In this document: positions 7,831 to 17,155 of the stretch, one piece after another
How the letters are laid out: each line of letters starts with the position of its first letter
Position numbering within the stretch: the stretch's first letter is position 1
Assembly (NCBI GenBank): GCA_030425195.1
Contig: JAUIAV010000030.1
Location: forward strand, 1 to 39,442
DNA length: 39,442 bases
Direction of reading: 5' to 3'
Source: Gammaproteobacteria bacterium
GTDB taxonomy: Bacteria > Pseudomonadota > Gammaproteobacteria > Pseudomonadales > Azotimanducaceae
Notes under the pieces: generated by a model
Told to the model about the DNA's origin: nothing
What the model saw: the letters and a program-made list of their open reading frames with translations, nothing else
Databases searched by the model: none
Program-made: the position numbers and the translations under genes

Positions 7831-10002
7831 ATGAGAACGCCAACCACCGCAGACAGGGGTCGCCGTCTGCCGGGATTTTTCCATGCGCTGGGGCTCCTGG
7901 TCATGGCCGGCTGCACGGAGGTGGCCGAATCACCCGTCGGGCCCGAACCAGAAGAAACCACGACGTCCGCATCGGCAACCGCCAGCATCACCGGCGTCGT
8001 CACCGGGCAGCAGGGTCCGGAAGCCGGAGTCTGGGTCATTGCGGAGACGGATGCCTTCGACACCCGGTTCGCCCGCATCGTGGTGACCGGCGACGACGGC
8101 CGGTTTCTCATTCCGGATCTGCCTGCGGCGAGCTACCGGGTCTGGGTACGGGGCTACGGCCTTCTCGACACCGCCCCCATGGAAGGCACTCCGGGTGACG
8201 ATCTCGCACTCACCGCGCAGACCGCCCCGGATCCCGCCAGCGCTGCTCAGATTTATCCAGCCGCCTACTGGTACTCGATGATGCGTCTCCCCGACGAGAC
8301 GGAGGTGGCGGATATCCCGGGCGGTCTCAATCACTATCTGATGTGGATGAAAAACATGGCCTGCGTGGGCTGTCATCAGATGGGGCAGGCATCCACCCGT
8401 ACGATGCCGGCCACGCTCGCCCACATCGAAGACTCTCAGGCCGCCTGGGCCCAGCGCATTGCCGCAGGGCAGGCGGGCAACAACATGACCCGGATTGCCG
8501 GAGGCCTGCTGAAAGGCGTGCCGTACCGGTATCTGGCCGACTGGACGGACCGGATAGCCGCCGGGGAACTGCCTCATGCCCGGCCGTCCCGACCGGAAGG
8601 ACTCGAGCGCAACGTAGTGGCGACGGTGCGGGACTGGTCCAACCCCAGAGCCTATATGCACGATCTGTCCGGCACAGACCGGCGGGACCCGACGGTGAAC
8701 GGATACGGTCCGCTCTACGGCGCGCCGGAGCTCTCCACGGACGAGATGCCCATTCTGGATCCGGTGACCAGTACGGCCACGGTGTTCAGAGTACCCGTGC
8801 GCGACCCGGACACACCTTCCACTCATGAGGCACCGGTCATCGGTCCGTCCGCATTCTGGGGCGACGAGCGGATCTGGGACAGTCAGGCCAACATCCACAA
8901 TCCCATGCTCGATCAGGACGGCCGGGTCTGGCTCACTGCCCGCATCCGGGGACCGGAGAACCCGGACTTCTGTCGGACGGGCTCCGATCACCCTTCCGCG
9001 CAGCACTTCCCGAAGGCGCAATCCAGCCGTCATCTGGCCGTGTTCGATCCGCGGGACGCATCCTACAGATTCGTCGACACCTGCTTCAGCACCCACCACC
9101 TCCAGTTCGACGACGATGAGGACAACACCCTCTATACCAGCGGCGGCGGTGACGTGGTGGGCTGGCTGAACACCCGGCAGTTTCTGGCAACCGGCGATGC
9201 CGCTGCGTCCCAGACCTGGGCGCCCGTGGTGCTGGACACCAACGGCAACGGCCGGGTGGATGCATGGACAGAGCCGGACGAGCCGCCGGATCCCGCGAAG
9301 GACATGCGCCTGGACAAGGGGTTCTACGCCGTGATGCCGAACCCGGCGGACGATTCGGTCTGGGGCTCAAACGCATTCCGCTACCCGGGCTCCATCGTCC
9401 GCATGACGCCGGGTGACGACCCGCCCTTCACCACTCTGTCCGAGTACTACGAACCGCCGCTGCCCGGATTCGGCGTGCGCGGCGCGGACATCGACAGCGA
9501 AGGGGTGGTCTGGGTGTCACTGGGCAGCGGTCATCTCGGAGCCTTCGACCGGCGGCTCTGCACGGGACCATTGAACGGACCCACTGCCACCGGAGCACAC
9601 TGCCCCGAAGGCTGGAAACTCTACGACCTCCCCGGACCCGGATTCGCCGATCTGCCGGAGTTCAGCGTGGAATCCAGCTACTACACCTGGGTGGATCAGC
9701 ATGACACCCTGGGGCTCGGCCGGGATGTCCCCATCGTGACCGGCAACCTGTTCGATGGCGTTCACGCGCTTGTCAGAGACGATGCCGGCGAGCGCAGCTT
9801 CGTCACTCTCCGCATCCCCTACCCCATGGGCTTCTACACCAAAGGCTTCGAAGGGCGGATCGACAACCCGGAGGGCGGCTGGAAGGCCAGAGGACTCTGG
9901 GTACCGAGCGGAGACCGCACGCCCTGGCTCAAGGAAGGTGGCAAAGGCACGAAACCGCTGGTCGTGCACTTCCAGGTCCGGCCGAACCCGCTGGCGGAAT
10001 AG
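7831..10002 (+). CDS. Large lipoprotein with CxxCH heme motif and carboxypeptidase-regulatory-like domain
   Basis: A 723-residue exported lipoprotein. The signal peptide ends in a lipobox with C28 (LLVMAGC). Residues 50-115 form a carboxypeptidase-regulatory-like beta-sandwich (SITGVVTGQQGPEAGVWV, then GRFLIPDLPAASYRVWV). A single c-type heme motif, C178-VG-C181-H182, follows. Residues 330-720 contain repeats such as MLDQDGRVWL and ADIDSEGVVWVSLG that look like blades of a Vgb/streptogramin-lyase-type propeller. GGGGAGGA five bases ahead fixes the ATG. It is probably membrane-anchored on the periplasmic side, binding one heme. The role may be redox or ligand binding; no enzyme activity can be assigned. 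It is the second heme-motif exported protein in the first 10 kb. Confidence 0.75.
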   Translation: MRTPTTADRGRRLPGFFHALGLLVMAGCTEVAESPVGPEPEETTTSASATASITGVVTGQQGPEAGVWVIAETDAFDTRFARIVVTGDDGRFLIPDLPAASYRVWVRGYGLLDTAPMEGTPGDDLALTAQTAPDPASAAQIYPAAYWYSMMRLPDETEVADIPGGLNHYLMWMKNMACVGCHQMGQASTRTMPATLAHIEDSQAAWAQRIAAGQAGNNMTRIAGGLLKGVPYRYLADWTDRIAAGELPHARPSRPEGLERNVVATVRDWSNPRAYMHDLSGTDRRDPTVNGYGPLYGAPELSTDEMPILDPVTSTATVFRVPVRDPDTPSTHEAPVIGPSAFWGDERIWDSQANIHNPMLDQDGRVWLTARIRGPENPDFCRTGSDHPSAQHFPKAQSSRHLAVFDPRDASYRFVDTCFSTHHLQFDDDEDNTLYTSGGGDVVGWLNTRQFLATGDAAASQTWAPVVLDTNGNGRVDAWTEPDEPPDPAKDMRLDKGFYAVMPNPADDSVWGSNAFRYPGSIVRMTPGDDPPFTTLSEYYEPPLPGFGVRGADIDSEGVVWVSLGSGHLGAFDRRLCTGPLNGPTATGAHCPEGWKLYDLPGPGFADLPEFSVESSYYTWVDQHDTLGLGRDVPIVTGNLFDGVHALVRDDAGERSFVTLRIPYPMGFYTKGFEGRIDNPEGGWKARGLWVPSGDRTPWLKEGGKGTKPLVVHFQVRPNPLAE

Positions 10003-10035
10003 TGGCGTAGCCGCCAGGCCGCGATCACGAACGGA

Positions 10036-11340
10036 TCAACCGGCCGGCCGCATCCGTGCCAGGGTCGCCGCATTCCAGCGCCAGCCGAGCAGGCCGAACA
10101 GAACTGTCACCACCGCGGTGGCCGTGTACACGCCCCGATAACCGAAGTAGTGCCCGGCGGCGATCGCCACCGGCACATAGACGACTACCAGCCGCGAGAG
10201 GGACAGCACGAGGGGCGGCATGGGTTTCGACAGCGCGTTGAAAGAGGCATTGGCCACGTTGACCATGCCCATGAAACCGATGCTGATGGGCACGATGTAG
10301 AGAAAGGCCACGGCGGGTTCCGCAACCAGCGGATCGTCGCTGATGAGCGAGACGAAGAAAGGAGCACCCAGCCACATGATCACGGCGGCCATGACGCCCC
10401 AGATCAGGCAGTACCGGTAGGCCAGGGAGAGGGCCTCGTCGACCCGGTCGTAGAGCCGCGCCCCCCAGTTCTGACCGACCAGCGGCGCGGCACTGGCAGA
10501 TATCCCGATCACCACCATGGTGACCACCGCATCGATCCGCCCGGCGACGCCGAATCCCGCCACTACGGTGGTCCCGAATCCCGCCAGAATCCGGGTCGTT
10601 ACCGCGGCGGAGGCGGGCTGTATCAGATTGCTGGCCGCGGCCGGTACGCCCACGTGCAGAATGGCGCGGGCCGATTCGAGCACGCCGTCCAGCGTGAAGC
10701 GCACCATCCGCTCTTTGATCACAAACCACCAGGCGGTCATGAGAAACGAGCCCGACCTGGCAATGACGAAGGACCAGGCGGCTCCTTCGATGCCCAGTGC
10801 CGGAATTCCCCACCAGCCGAAGATCAGCGGGGGTGCAGCCAGAACCTGAATCACCGAGCCCGCCGTCATCACATAGCCGGGAAACGCGGGATCGCCTATG
10901 GAGCGCATGAGCCCGGAGCCCACCATGGACAGGCCGAAGCCGGGAAAACCGATCACCCAGATCAGCATGTACAGGGTTGCCAGCTCCAGCACGTGACCGT
11001 GCGCACCGAGCAGTCTGAGCAGACCTTCGCCATGCCAGGCCAGCAGCAGCGCGCAGGTGACGGTGAACAGCCCCGTCAGCAGCAGACCGTGGGACGTCAG
11101 CCGCGCCGCCTGCTCCCGGTCGCCCTCGCCGATGGCGCGGGCCAGCACCGCGCCTGTGCCGACACCGATTCCGCGCGTCAGCGCGTTGAATCCCATGACC
11201 AGCGGAAAGGTGAAGGCGACCGCGGCCAGCTCGTCCCGCCCTACCATGCCGAGATAGAAAGCCTCGATCAGCTGTGCGGTGGTCATGGCCAGAAAACCCA
11301 TGATCATGAACCCGGACAGGCGCAGGACATGACGGGACAT
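10036..11340 (-). CDS. MATE family efflux transporter
   Basis: A 434-residue integral membrane protein with about twelve helices and the internal two-fold pattern of MATE exporters. FTFPLVMGFNALTRGIGVGTGAVLAR is the conserved first-half segment, and the second half repeats it around AGFGVAGRIDAVVTMVVIG. MATE proteins export cationic drugs or metabolites by H+ or Na+ antiport. The ATG at 11340 is preferred because GGAAGG lies five bases upstream and the protein starts right at the first helix; a longer reading frame upstream is not family-like. It diverges from a YceI-like lipoprotein gene. Confidence 0.92.
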   Translation of the reverse strand: MSRHVLRLSGFMIMGFLAMTTAQLIEAFYLGMVGRDELAAVAFTFPLVMGFNALTRGIGVGTGAVLARAIGEGDREQAARLTSHGLLLTGLFTVTCALLLAWHGEGLLRLLGAHGHVLELATLYMLIWVIGFPGFGLSMVGSGLMRSIGDPAFPGYVMTAGSVIQVLAAPPLIFGWWGIPALGIEGAAWSFVIARSGSFLMTAWWFVIKERMVRFTLDGVLESARAILHVGVPAAASNLIQPASAAVTTRILAGFGTTVVAGFGVAGRIDAVVTMVVIGISASAAPLVGQNWGARLYDRVDEALSLAYRYCLIWGVMAAVIMWLGAPFFVSLISDDPLVAEPAVAFLYIVPISIGFMGMVNVANASFNALSKPMPPLVLSLSRLVVVYVPVAIAAGHYFGYRGVYTATAVVTVLFGLLGWRWNAATLARMRPAG

Positions 11341-11457
11341 ATCGCCTTCCGTGAATCCGGGACCGGCGCGTCTGGGCTGATTCAAAAGAGGTCTCGACGA
11401 TGGAATCGGGCAGTGTAGTCTGACCACCCGGATCGGCAAAACCGAAGGATGGCACGC

Positions 11458-12165
11458 GTGCGGGAACGTCACTGGCTGAAGCCGGCTTTGCTGGCAGTTC
11501 TGCTCTTTCAGAGCAGCTGTGCCCTGCTGCCGCAGCCGGACGTGCTGCCGCCGGCCGAGCCGCTCCACTGTCCGCCACCCAGTGATCAGGCACGGATCGG
11601 CGGCCGGGAATATCAGATCGAGCGGGCCGTGCTGGTGATTCACACCTACCGGGCGGGCTGGCTCTCCAGCCTCGCACACAATCACGTGATCGAAACGGAC
11701 GTGCTCCAGGGCGGCATCCGTATCGGTGATCCGGTGGATACGTCCACCGCCCGTCTCTGTTTCAGACCCTGGGATCTGGAACTCGACAACGCAGAGAGTC
11801 GGGCGGCGGCGGGTGCAGGATTCGAGTCCGAGCGGGACGCAGCCGACATCGCCGCCACCCGGACCCGCATGCTGGGGCCAGCGGGCTTTCACAGCAACCG
11901 GTATCCGGTGGTGCGGGCCGACGTACGCTGGCGGGACTCACGGAGCGCCGTGGTGACCATCCGGTTCCGCGATGCATCCATTCCCATCGAGGTGCCGCTC
12001 GTCTGGCAGCGGTCGCACGACGGCATTCAGCTCACCGCAGATTTCGAGCTCAGTCATCGGTCGCTGGCTATCCGTCCCTACAGCGCGTTCGCCGGAGCCA
12101 TCGCCGTGGCTGATCCGATCCGGGTTCAGCTCCGCCTTTCGGCCCGTGCCGCTTCGTCGCTATAG
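11458..12165 (+). CDS. YceI-like lipoprotein
   Basis: About 235 residues. A signal peptide with a lipobox (LFQSSC) is followed by a beta-rich domain resembling YceI: QIERAVLVIHTYRAGWLSSLAHNHVIE at the start, FHSNRYPVVRADV in the middle and ELSHRSLAIRPYSAFAGAI near the end. YceI proteins are lipocalin-like barrels that bind isoprenoid or lipid ligands in the periplasm. The start is chosen as GTG at 11458 because AAGGAT lies seven bases ahead; an ATG at 11449 would overlap that site. The nitroreductase follows after 29 nt and is probably co-transcribed. The ligand is unknown. Confidence 0.75.
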   Translation: MRERHWLKPALLAVLLFQSSCALLPQPDVLPPAEPLHCPPPSDQARIGGREYQIERAVLVIHTYRAGWLSSLAHNHVIETDVLQGGIRIGDPVDTSTARLCFRPWDLELDNAESRAAAGAGFESERDAADIAATRTRMLGPAGFHSNRYPVVRADVRWRDSRSAVVTIRFRDASIPIEVPLVWQRSHDGIQLTADFELSHRSLAIRPYSAFAGAIAVADPIRVQLRLSARAASSL

Positions 12166-12194
12166 TCGACAAAAATCCTGAACAGGACCCGGTC

Positions 12195-12860
12195 ATGGAT
12201 CTCTACGACGTCATGCGTACCACCTTCGCCGCCCGCCAGTTCACCGACGAACCGGTTCCGGATCCGGTGCTTCACACCATCCTGGACAACGCCCGGTTCG
12301 CCCCGAGCGGCGGCAACCGCCAGGGCTGGCGGGTCATCGTGGTGCGGGATGCGAAGACCAGAGCGGCACTGCCCGGGATCATCGCACCCACCATGCAGCG
12401 CTACATCGCCCAGGTGCGGGCCGGCGAGGCGCCCTGGAACACGATCAATCCCACCGCCCTCACCGATGAGCAGATCGGCGCCACCGAGGTGCCCAAGGCC
12501 ATGATCGATGCCCTCACCCAGGCACCCGTGCTGCTGTTCGTCTTCGTGGATCTTTCCGTGGTCGCGTCCTTCGATCAGCATCTGGACCACGTCGGTGTGA
12601 TCTCGGGCGCTTCCGTGTATCCCTTCGTCTGGAACATCCTGCTGGCGGCGCGCAATGAAGGCTACGGCGGCACACCGACCACGTTCGCCGCGGGCCGGGA
12701 GCCCGCGCTGAAAGCGCTGCTCGAGGTTCCGGATGCTTATGCGTTCGCCGCCATGATCCCGCTGGGCAGGCCCGTGAAGCAGCTGACGAAGCTCAAACGG
12801 AATCCCGTCGAGTCCTTCGCCACGCTGGAGAGTTTCGAAGGCGCTGAGCTCTCCCGCTGA
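12195..12860 (+). CDS. Nitroreductase family FMN oxidoreductase
   Basis: A 221-residue protein with the nitroreductase fold. The N-terminal AARQFTDEPVP and RFAPSGGNRQGWR supply FMN phosphate and isoalloxazine contacts, and GYGGTPTTF near residue 155 is the second FMN loop. By family it reduces nitro groups, quinones or enones with NAD(P)H. Residues after position 190 (PVKQLTKLKRNPVES) match the usual C-terminus. It lies 29 nt downstream of the YceI-like lipoprotein and ends five bases before the convergent metallopeptidase-like gene. The natural substrate is unknown. Confidence 0.9.
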   Translation: MDLYDVMRTTFAARQFTDEPVPDPVLHTILDNARFAPSGGNRQGWRVIVVRDAKTRAALPGIIAPTMQRYIAQVRAGEAPWNTINPTALTDEQIGATEVPKAMIDALTQAPVLLFVFVDLSVVASFDQHLDHVGVISGASVYPFVWNILLAARNEGYGGTPTTFAAGREPALKALLEVPDAYAFAAMIPLGRPVKQLTKLKRNPVESFATLESFEGAELSR

Positions 12861-12865
12861 GTTGC

Positions 12866-14074
12866 CTACAGGGCAGCGCGGGTGGCCTCGTCCACCAGCT
12901 CATCGAATCGCTCGCGCGTCACCGGTCCGTCCTCGGCAGCAAGCGCCTGCACCACATCGTCCAGGCTGTGCGAGCCGCCGCTCCCGGCCTGGATCTCCGC
13001 GTCGATCTCGCGCAGCACGCCCACGGCTTTCGCGGTGATCGGGCCGTGTGAGCGATCCACCTCGAGCTCCGTCACGTCGGCACCCCATTCCGCCAGACGT
13101 GCGTGGGCCTGCTCGTAGCGCTCCTCACTGATGGTGCCCGAACGTCTCAGCACGTCCAGGGAGTAGTACTCGGCAAGCCCTTCGACGATCCAGTCCGCCT
13201 TCTCGCCGCCCTGGGCACTCATGGCCACGTGCACGAGCTCGTGCACGAAGGTGCTGGTGCCGTTACCGCTGATCATGGGCCGGTCCGCGTGCACGAACAG
13301 CGAATCCGGTCCCGACAGGGCGCCGCGCCACATGGGATCGTCGGCGCTGACCAGCAGCAGGCGTTCCGGAAACTCGGGGAAAATCTCCTGCAGGGTCGGC
13401 ACGGTCCAGCGCAGAAACGCCAGTACGTCCATCCGGTCGACCCCCTGCCCCTTCGGCGCGGAGACGGCAATGCGGGTGTGGCCGATGGTCTCGCGCCGGG
13501 TGCCGATGTCGCCCATGATCAACCAGCCGGTGGGCCGGTCGACCCACCGGTCGGGATCGTCCACCTTGAACCGGCCGCTGCTGTATCGCGGATACCGGGT
13601 CTCCACCGACCAGCCTTCCGGCAGATGGAACTCGAGCTTCGCCTTCGACTGGGTGAGATCCTCGAAGTCGGACCGGAACGGCGGAACCAGATCATCCGCC
13701 CGCAGCAGGGCCCAGTCGTCGGTCACGTAGCCGTCGTAGCGTCCGCTGCGCCGCTTGCTCTCCAGCGCCACGTCGTACTGCATCCAGGCGTCCTCATCCG
13801 GGGGTCGCCAGGTTACCCGGGCGTCCTCGACCAGCAGCTCGCCGCTGGAGAGAAAACCGGTATGGCGGCCGGGGTCGATGGTCATCTGCATCTCATGCAT
13901 CCACTCCGCCCGCCGGCTCAACCGCACCTTCACGGTGGCCGACTTCTCGTCCGGCTTCACCCAGACGGTGTACAGGATCCCGAACGACGGGCGCTCTTCG
14001 AGGGTTGCGTGGGAAAACGCGCTTCCCAGCAGGCAGGGGATCAGCAGAATCCAGGTCAGGCGGGGCAGGACCAT
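12866..14074 (-). CDS. Exported HEXXH metallopeptidase-like protein (gluzincin-type)
   Basis: A 402-residue protein with a signal peptide (about 1-23). The first 200 residues look beta-rich. The second half has H278-E279-L280-V281-H282 followed by WIVEGLAEYY, with E298 in the place of the third zinc ligand of M1/M61-type gluzincins. The H282-to-E298 spacing is 15 residues, a little shorter than the usual 18. The layout (beta domain, then HEXXH and EGLAEY) resembles M61 glycyl aminopeptidase relatives or peptidase-MA-like proteins, but I cannot place it in one family. GGAG seven bases upstream supports the ATG at 14074. Likely periplasmic; substrate unknown. It may be co-transcribed with the small membrane protein upstream. 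Confidence 0.75.
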   Translation of the reverse strand: MVLPRLTWILLIPCLLGSAFSHATLEERPSFGILYTVWVKPDEKSATVKVRLSRRAEWMHEMQMTIDPGRHTGFLSSGELLVEDARVTWRPPDEDAWMQYDVALESKRRSGRYDGYVTDDWALLRADDLVPPFRSDFEDLTQSKAKLEFHLPEGWSVETRYPRYSSGRFKVDDPDRWVDRPTGWLIMGDIGTRRETIGHTRIAVSAPKGQGVDRMDVLAFLRWTVPTLQEIFPEFPERLLLVSADDPMWRGALSGPDSLFVHADRPMISGNGTSTFVHELVHVAMSAQGGEKADWIVEGLAEYYSLDVLRRSGTISEERYEQAHARLAEWGADVTELEVDRSHGPITAKAVGVLREIDAEIQAGSGGSHSLDDVVQALAAEDGPVTRERFDELVDEATRAAL

Positions 14075-14146
14075 CCATGTCTCCGACGGTTCAAGCGCGG
14101 CATCCTACCTGCCAGAACGGATGAAGACCAATTTCCGGGCCGGGGA

Positions 14147-14641
14147 TCAGTCGCTCCAGGCGATATGCAGGAGGGCGAGGAACATGTTGGCGCAGAAAAT
14201 CAGGATCGACAGCAGACCGAGCACGAACAGGGCCGACGAATAAGGCACGATCACCCCGAGTCCGCTCAGCAGCACGGCCCCCTGCATGCCGGACGAGATG
14301 ATGAGGATGGATATGGAAGTCTTCGGGAACTGCAGGCGATATCCATGACGACGCGAGAGAACCACCCAGGCAACGAGGGACGTCAGCGTGAAAACACCGC
14401 AGCTGATCATGGGGATGCCCCAGACCAGGGCTGGTGAAGGGCTCCACCCGGAGATGGCATACGGCATCAGCGCAGTCGCGATGACGGCGAAGGAAAGGGC
14501 GACCAGAAACACGATTCTGGCTTTCTGATCACCTCTCCACGTCCGCCCGGCACGATGTTCGAAGGCGGCCACCAGACCGGAAAAACCCGCCAGCCCGATC
14601 GCTATCTCCGCTATGCCCGCCAGGGCGTCCTCTGGTGCCAT
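14147..14641 (-). CDS. Hypothetical four-helix membrane protein
   Basis: A 164-residue protein with about four hydrophobic segments (roughly residues 7-25, 45-65, 72-95 and 110-155). The opening MAPEDALAGIAEIAIGLAGFSG resembles small uncharacterised inner-membrane proteins of marine bacteria. The ATG at 14641 is chosen because AGGA lies seven bases upstream and the helical region begins at once. I recognise no catalytic motif. It diverges from the FAD-oxidase gene across a 131-nt region holding an inverted repeat, and the metallopeptidase-like gene follows on the same strand after 72 nt. Confidence 0.7.
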   Translation of the reverse strand: MAPEDALAGIAEIAIGLAGFSGLVAAFEHRAGRTWRGDQKARIVFLVALSFAVIATALMPYAISGWSPSPALVWGIPMISCGVFTLTSLVAWVVLSRRHGYRLQFPKTSISILIISSGMQGAVLLSGLGVIVPYSSALFVLGLLSILIFCANMFLALLHIAWSD

Positions 14642-14690
14642 TCCGATTCCTGGCCTTGTGTTCCCGATGTCAGCGTAATCGCATGAGGCG

Positions 14691-14717
14691 CGGTCCGGCA
14701 ATGGACAGACCGGACCG
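14691..14717. promoter_or_regulatory. 8-bp perfect inverted repeat in a divergent promoter region
   Basis: CGGTCCGG (14691-14698) and CCGGACCG (14710-14717) are perfect reverse complements separated by 11 nt, about two helical turns centre to centre. They sit between the membrane protein start (14641) and the FAD-oxidase start (14773). This is a plausible operator for the FAD oxidase-acdS operon. No regulator gene is adjacent, so the binding protein is unknown. Confidence 0.45.
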
Positions 14718-14772
14718 TCCGCTCGCCGAAACTTGGTAGACTCCGGTCCTCACGGGAGCGCAGGGATACGGA

Positions 14773-16131
14773 ATGAGCATCGGCGATCTGGACACGCTGG
14801 CCGCGCAGGTCCGGGGTGAGGTTCTGCAGCAGAATGACGAAGGCTACGACGCCTCGCGCGCGGTCTGGAACGGCATGATCGACAGGCGCCCCGGCGCCAT
14901 CGTCCGCTGCACGGGCGTCGCCGACGTGATCGCCACCGTGAATTTCGCCCGGGAAAAACACCTGCCGCTGGCGATCAAGGCCGGCGGGCACAACGTTTCC
15001 GGCAAGGCCGTCTGCGACGACGGCATCGTCATCGACCTGTCGCCCATGAACAACGTGCACGTCGATCCTGACGCGCGCCGGGCCCGGGCCGGCGCCGGTG
15101 CGAAGTGGGGGGCATTCGATCACGAGGCCCAGGCATTCGGTCTGACCACCACCGGAGGCGTGGTGTCGAGCACGGGGGTTGCCGGTCTCACGCTAGGCGG
15201 CGGCATCGGTTACCTGACCCGCACCTACGGCCTCGCCTGCGACAACCTCCTGTCGGTGGACCTGGTCACCGCAGACGGCCGGCTCGTTCGAGCATCCGAG
15301 TCGGAAAACCCGGATCTGTTCTGGGCCCTCAGGGGGGGCGGCGGCAACTTCGGCGTGGTGACCTCACTCGAGTTTCAGCTGCACGAGGTGGGCCCCATGG
15401 TGGCCACCGCCACGGTCTTCCACGCCATCCAGGATGCGCGGGAGGTTCTGAACTTCTACCGCACCTTCAATGAAGCCGCGCCGGACGAGCTGGCCTGCTA
15501 CGCCATGATCGTGAACGCACCGGAGGGTCTGCCGGATCAGGATGGTAAACCCGTGCTGGCGCTGGTGGGTCTCTACTCCGGGGACCTGGAAGAAGGAAAA
15601 CGGCTGCTGGCACCGCTTGCGAAGCAGGGTTCACCTCTGCTCGCCGTCGTCGACGGGATGCCTTATGCGGTCATGCAGACGGCGTTCGATGCCGGCAACC
15701 CGCATGGTGCCCGCTACTACTGGAAGTCCCAGTACCTGAAGGGCCTGGACGATGCGCTGCTGGAAACCATCCTGAAGTGGGCCGGAACGTTCACGGGTGA
15801 GCACACGATCATCGGCATAGAGGCACTGGGCGGCGCTCAGGCCAGGGTGGATCCCGGTGCCACCGCCTTCGTTCATCGCGACGTCCCCTACAGCCTGGGC
15901 ATCTGGACCGGCTGGCAGAATCCGGCGGATGACACCGCGAACATCGCCTGGACCCGGGAATTCTTCGACGCCGTCGCTCCCTTCGGCGCCGGTGCCTACG
16001 TGAACTATCTGGGCGAAGACGAAAGCGACCGGCTCGGCGAGGTCTATGGCGAGAACTACACCCGACTGGTCGAGATCAAGCGGAAGTGGGATCCGGACAA
16101 CCTGTTCCGGCTGAATCACAATATCGCGTGA
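14773..16131 (+). CDS. FAD-linked oxidoreductase (berberine-bridge/PCMH type)
   Basis: A 452-residue flavoprotein. The N-terminal FAD-binding PCMH domain contains KAGGHNVSG, in which H73 is the usual histidine for covalent FAD, then [17 protein letters not shown] and a glycine-rich [14 protein letters not shown]. The C-terminal BBE motif ends [23 protein letters not shown]. The site that holds a cysteine in bicovalent relatives (GxCxxVG) reads SSTGVAG, so only the histidine link is expected. By family it oxidises alcohols, sugars or amines with O2, releasing H2O2. It heads a plus-strand run with acdS starting 5 nt after its stop; whether the two act together is not evident. Confidence 0.9.
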   Translation: MSIGDLDTLAAQVRGEVLQQNDEGYDASRAVWNGMIDRRPGAIVRCTGVADVIATVNFAREKHLPLAIKAGGHNVSGKAVCDDGIVIDLSPMNNVHVDPDARRARAGAGAKWGAFDHEAQAFGLTTTGGVVSSTGVAGLTLGGGIGYLTRTYGLACDNLLSVDLVTADGRLVRASESENPDLFWALRGGGGNFGVVTSLEFQLHEVGPMVATATVFHAIQDAREVLNFYRTFNEAAPDELACYAMIVNAPEGLPDQDGKPVLALVGLYSGDLEEGKRLLAPLAKQGSPLLAVVDGMPYAVMQTAFDAGNPHGARYYWKSQYLKGLDDALLETILKWAGTFTGEHTIIGIEALGGAQARVDPGATAFVHRDVPYSLGIWTGWQNPADDTANIAWTREFFDAVAPFGAGAYVNYLGEDESDRLGEVYGENYTRLVEIKRKWDPDNLFRLNHNIA

Positions 16132-16136
16132 GTACG

Positions 16137-17153
16137 ATGCTCGAGAAGTTCGAACGTTATCCGCTGACCTTCGAAGGCCCGACGCCCATCGAACGGCTGA
16201 ACCGTCTGACCGATCACCTCGGCGGCAAAGTGGAAATCTATGCCAAACGGGACGACTGCAATTCCGGCCTCGCCCTCGGCGGCAACAAGCTCAGGAAGCT
16301 CGAGTACATCGTGCCGGACATCCTGGCCTCCGGCGCCGACACGCTGGTGTCCATCGGCGGCGTGCAGTCCAACCACACCCGCATGGTGGCCGCCGTGGCG
16401 GCCAAGCTCGGGCTCAAGTGCCGGCTCGTGCAGGAGTCCTGGGTGCCTCACGAGGACGCCGTGTACGACCGGGTGGGCAACATCCTCCTCACCCGGCTCA
16501 TGGGCGCGGACAGCCGGGTGGTGGACGACGGTTTCGACATCGGCATCCGGCAGAGCTGGGAAGACGCCATGCAGGAAGTGCGGGATCAGGGTGGCAGACC
16601 CTACGGCATCCCCGCCGGCGCCTCGGTTCATCCGCTGGGCGGTCTGGGCTACGTGGGATTCGCCGAGGAGGTCCGGGATCAGGAAGCCGCGCTCGGTTTC
16701 GCCTTCGACTTCATCATCGTCTGCGTGGTCACCGGTTCGACTCAGGCCGGCATGGTGGTGGGATTCAAGCCGGATGGACGCGCCGGCCGGGTGATAGGCA
16801 TCGACGCCTCCGGCACCCCGGAGAAGACCCGGGTTCAGGTCACGGAGATCGCCCGCAGCACGGCCGAGCTCATCGAGCTCGGCCAGCCCATCGAGGACGA
16901 TGACATCGTGATTCTGGAGGACTATGCGTATCCGGCCTACGGCGTCCCGAGTGCTGCAACCAGCGAGGCCATCCGCCTGGCAGCACGCACGGAAGCGATG
17001 ATCACGGACCCGGTCTACGAGGGGAAATCCATGCAGGGTCTCATCGATCTGATCGGCAGGGGATATTTCCCGGCAGGCTCGAAGGTGCTCTACGCCCATC
17101 TCGGTGGCGCGCCGGCGCTGAACGGCTACGCCTATACCTACCGGAACGGCTGA
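16137..17153 (+). CDS. acdS: 1-Aminocyclopropane-1-carboxylate deaminase
   Basis: A 338-residue PLP enzyme of the expected length, similar along its whole length to ACC deaminases ([20 protein letters not shown] at the start, [10 protein letters not shown] around the cofactor lysine). The residues that separate true ACC deaminases from D-cysteine desulfhydrases are all present at standard numbering: K51, S78, Y294, E295 and L322. It should cleave ACC to 2-oxobutanoate and ammonia, letting the cell use the plant ethylene precursor (or algal ACC) as nitrogen source. The ATG at 16137 lies 5 nt after the FAD-oxidase stop; a damaged kinase-like gene starts 2 nt after its own stop. No AcdR/Lrp-type regulator lies next to it. 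Confidence 0.93.
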   Translation: MLEKFERYPLTFEGPTPIERLNRLTDHLGGKVEIYAKRDDCNSGLALGGNKLRKLEYIVPDILASGADTLVSIGGVQSNHTRMVAAVAAKLGLKCRLVQESWVPHEDAVYDRVGNILLTRLMGADSRVVDDGFDIGIRQSWEDAMQEVRDQGGRPYGIPAGASVHPLGGLGYVGFAEEVRDQEAALGFAFDFIIVCVVTGSTQAGMVVGFKPDGRAGRVIGIDASGTPEKTRVQVTEIARSTAELIELGQPIEDDDIVILEDYAYPAYGVPSAATSEAIRLAARTEAMITDPVYEGKSMQGLIDLIGRGYFPAGSKVLYAHLGGAPALNGYAYTYRNG

Positions 17154-17155
17154 AC

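Noticed and set aside
10002-10036. Small hairpin TGGCG-TAGC-CGCCA between convergent genes
   Set aside because: Five base pairs without a T-run; too weak to call a terminator.
14773-16131. Bicovalent FAD attachment in the berberine-bridge-type oxidase
   Set aside because: The cysteine expected in GxCxxVG is absent (SSTGVAG); the nearby cysteine in YGLACDN is not at the usual linkage position.
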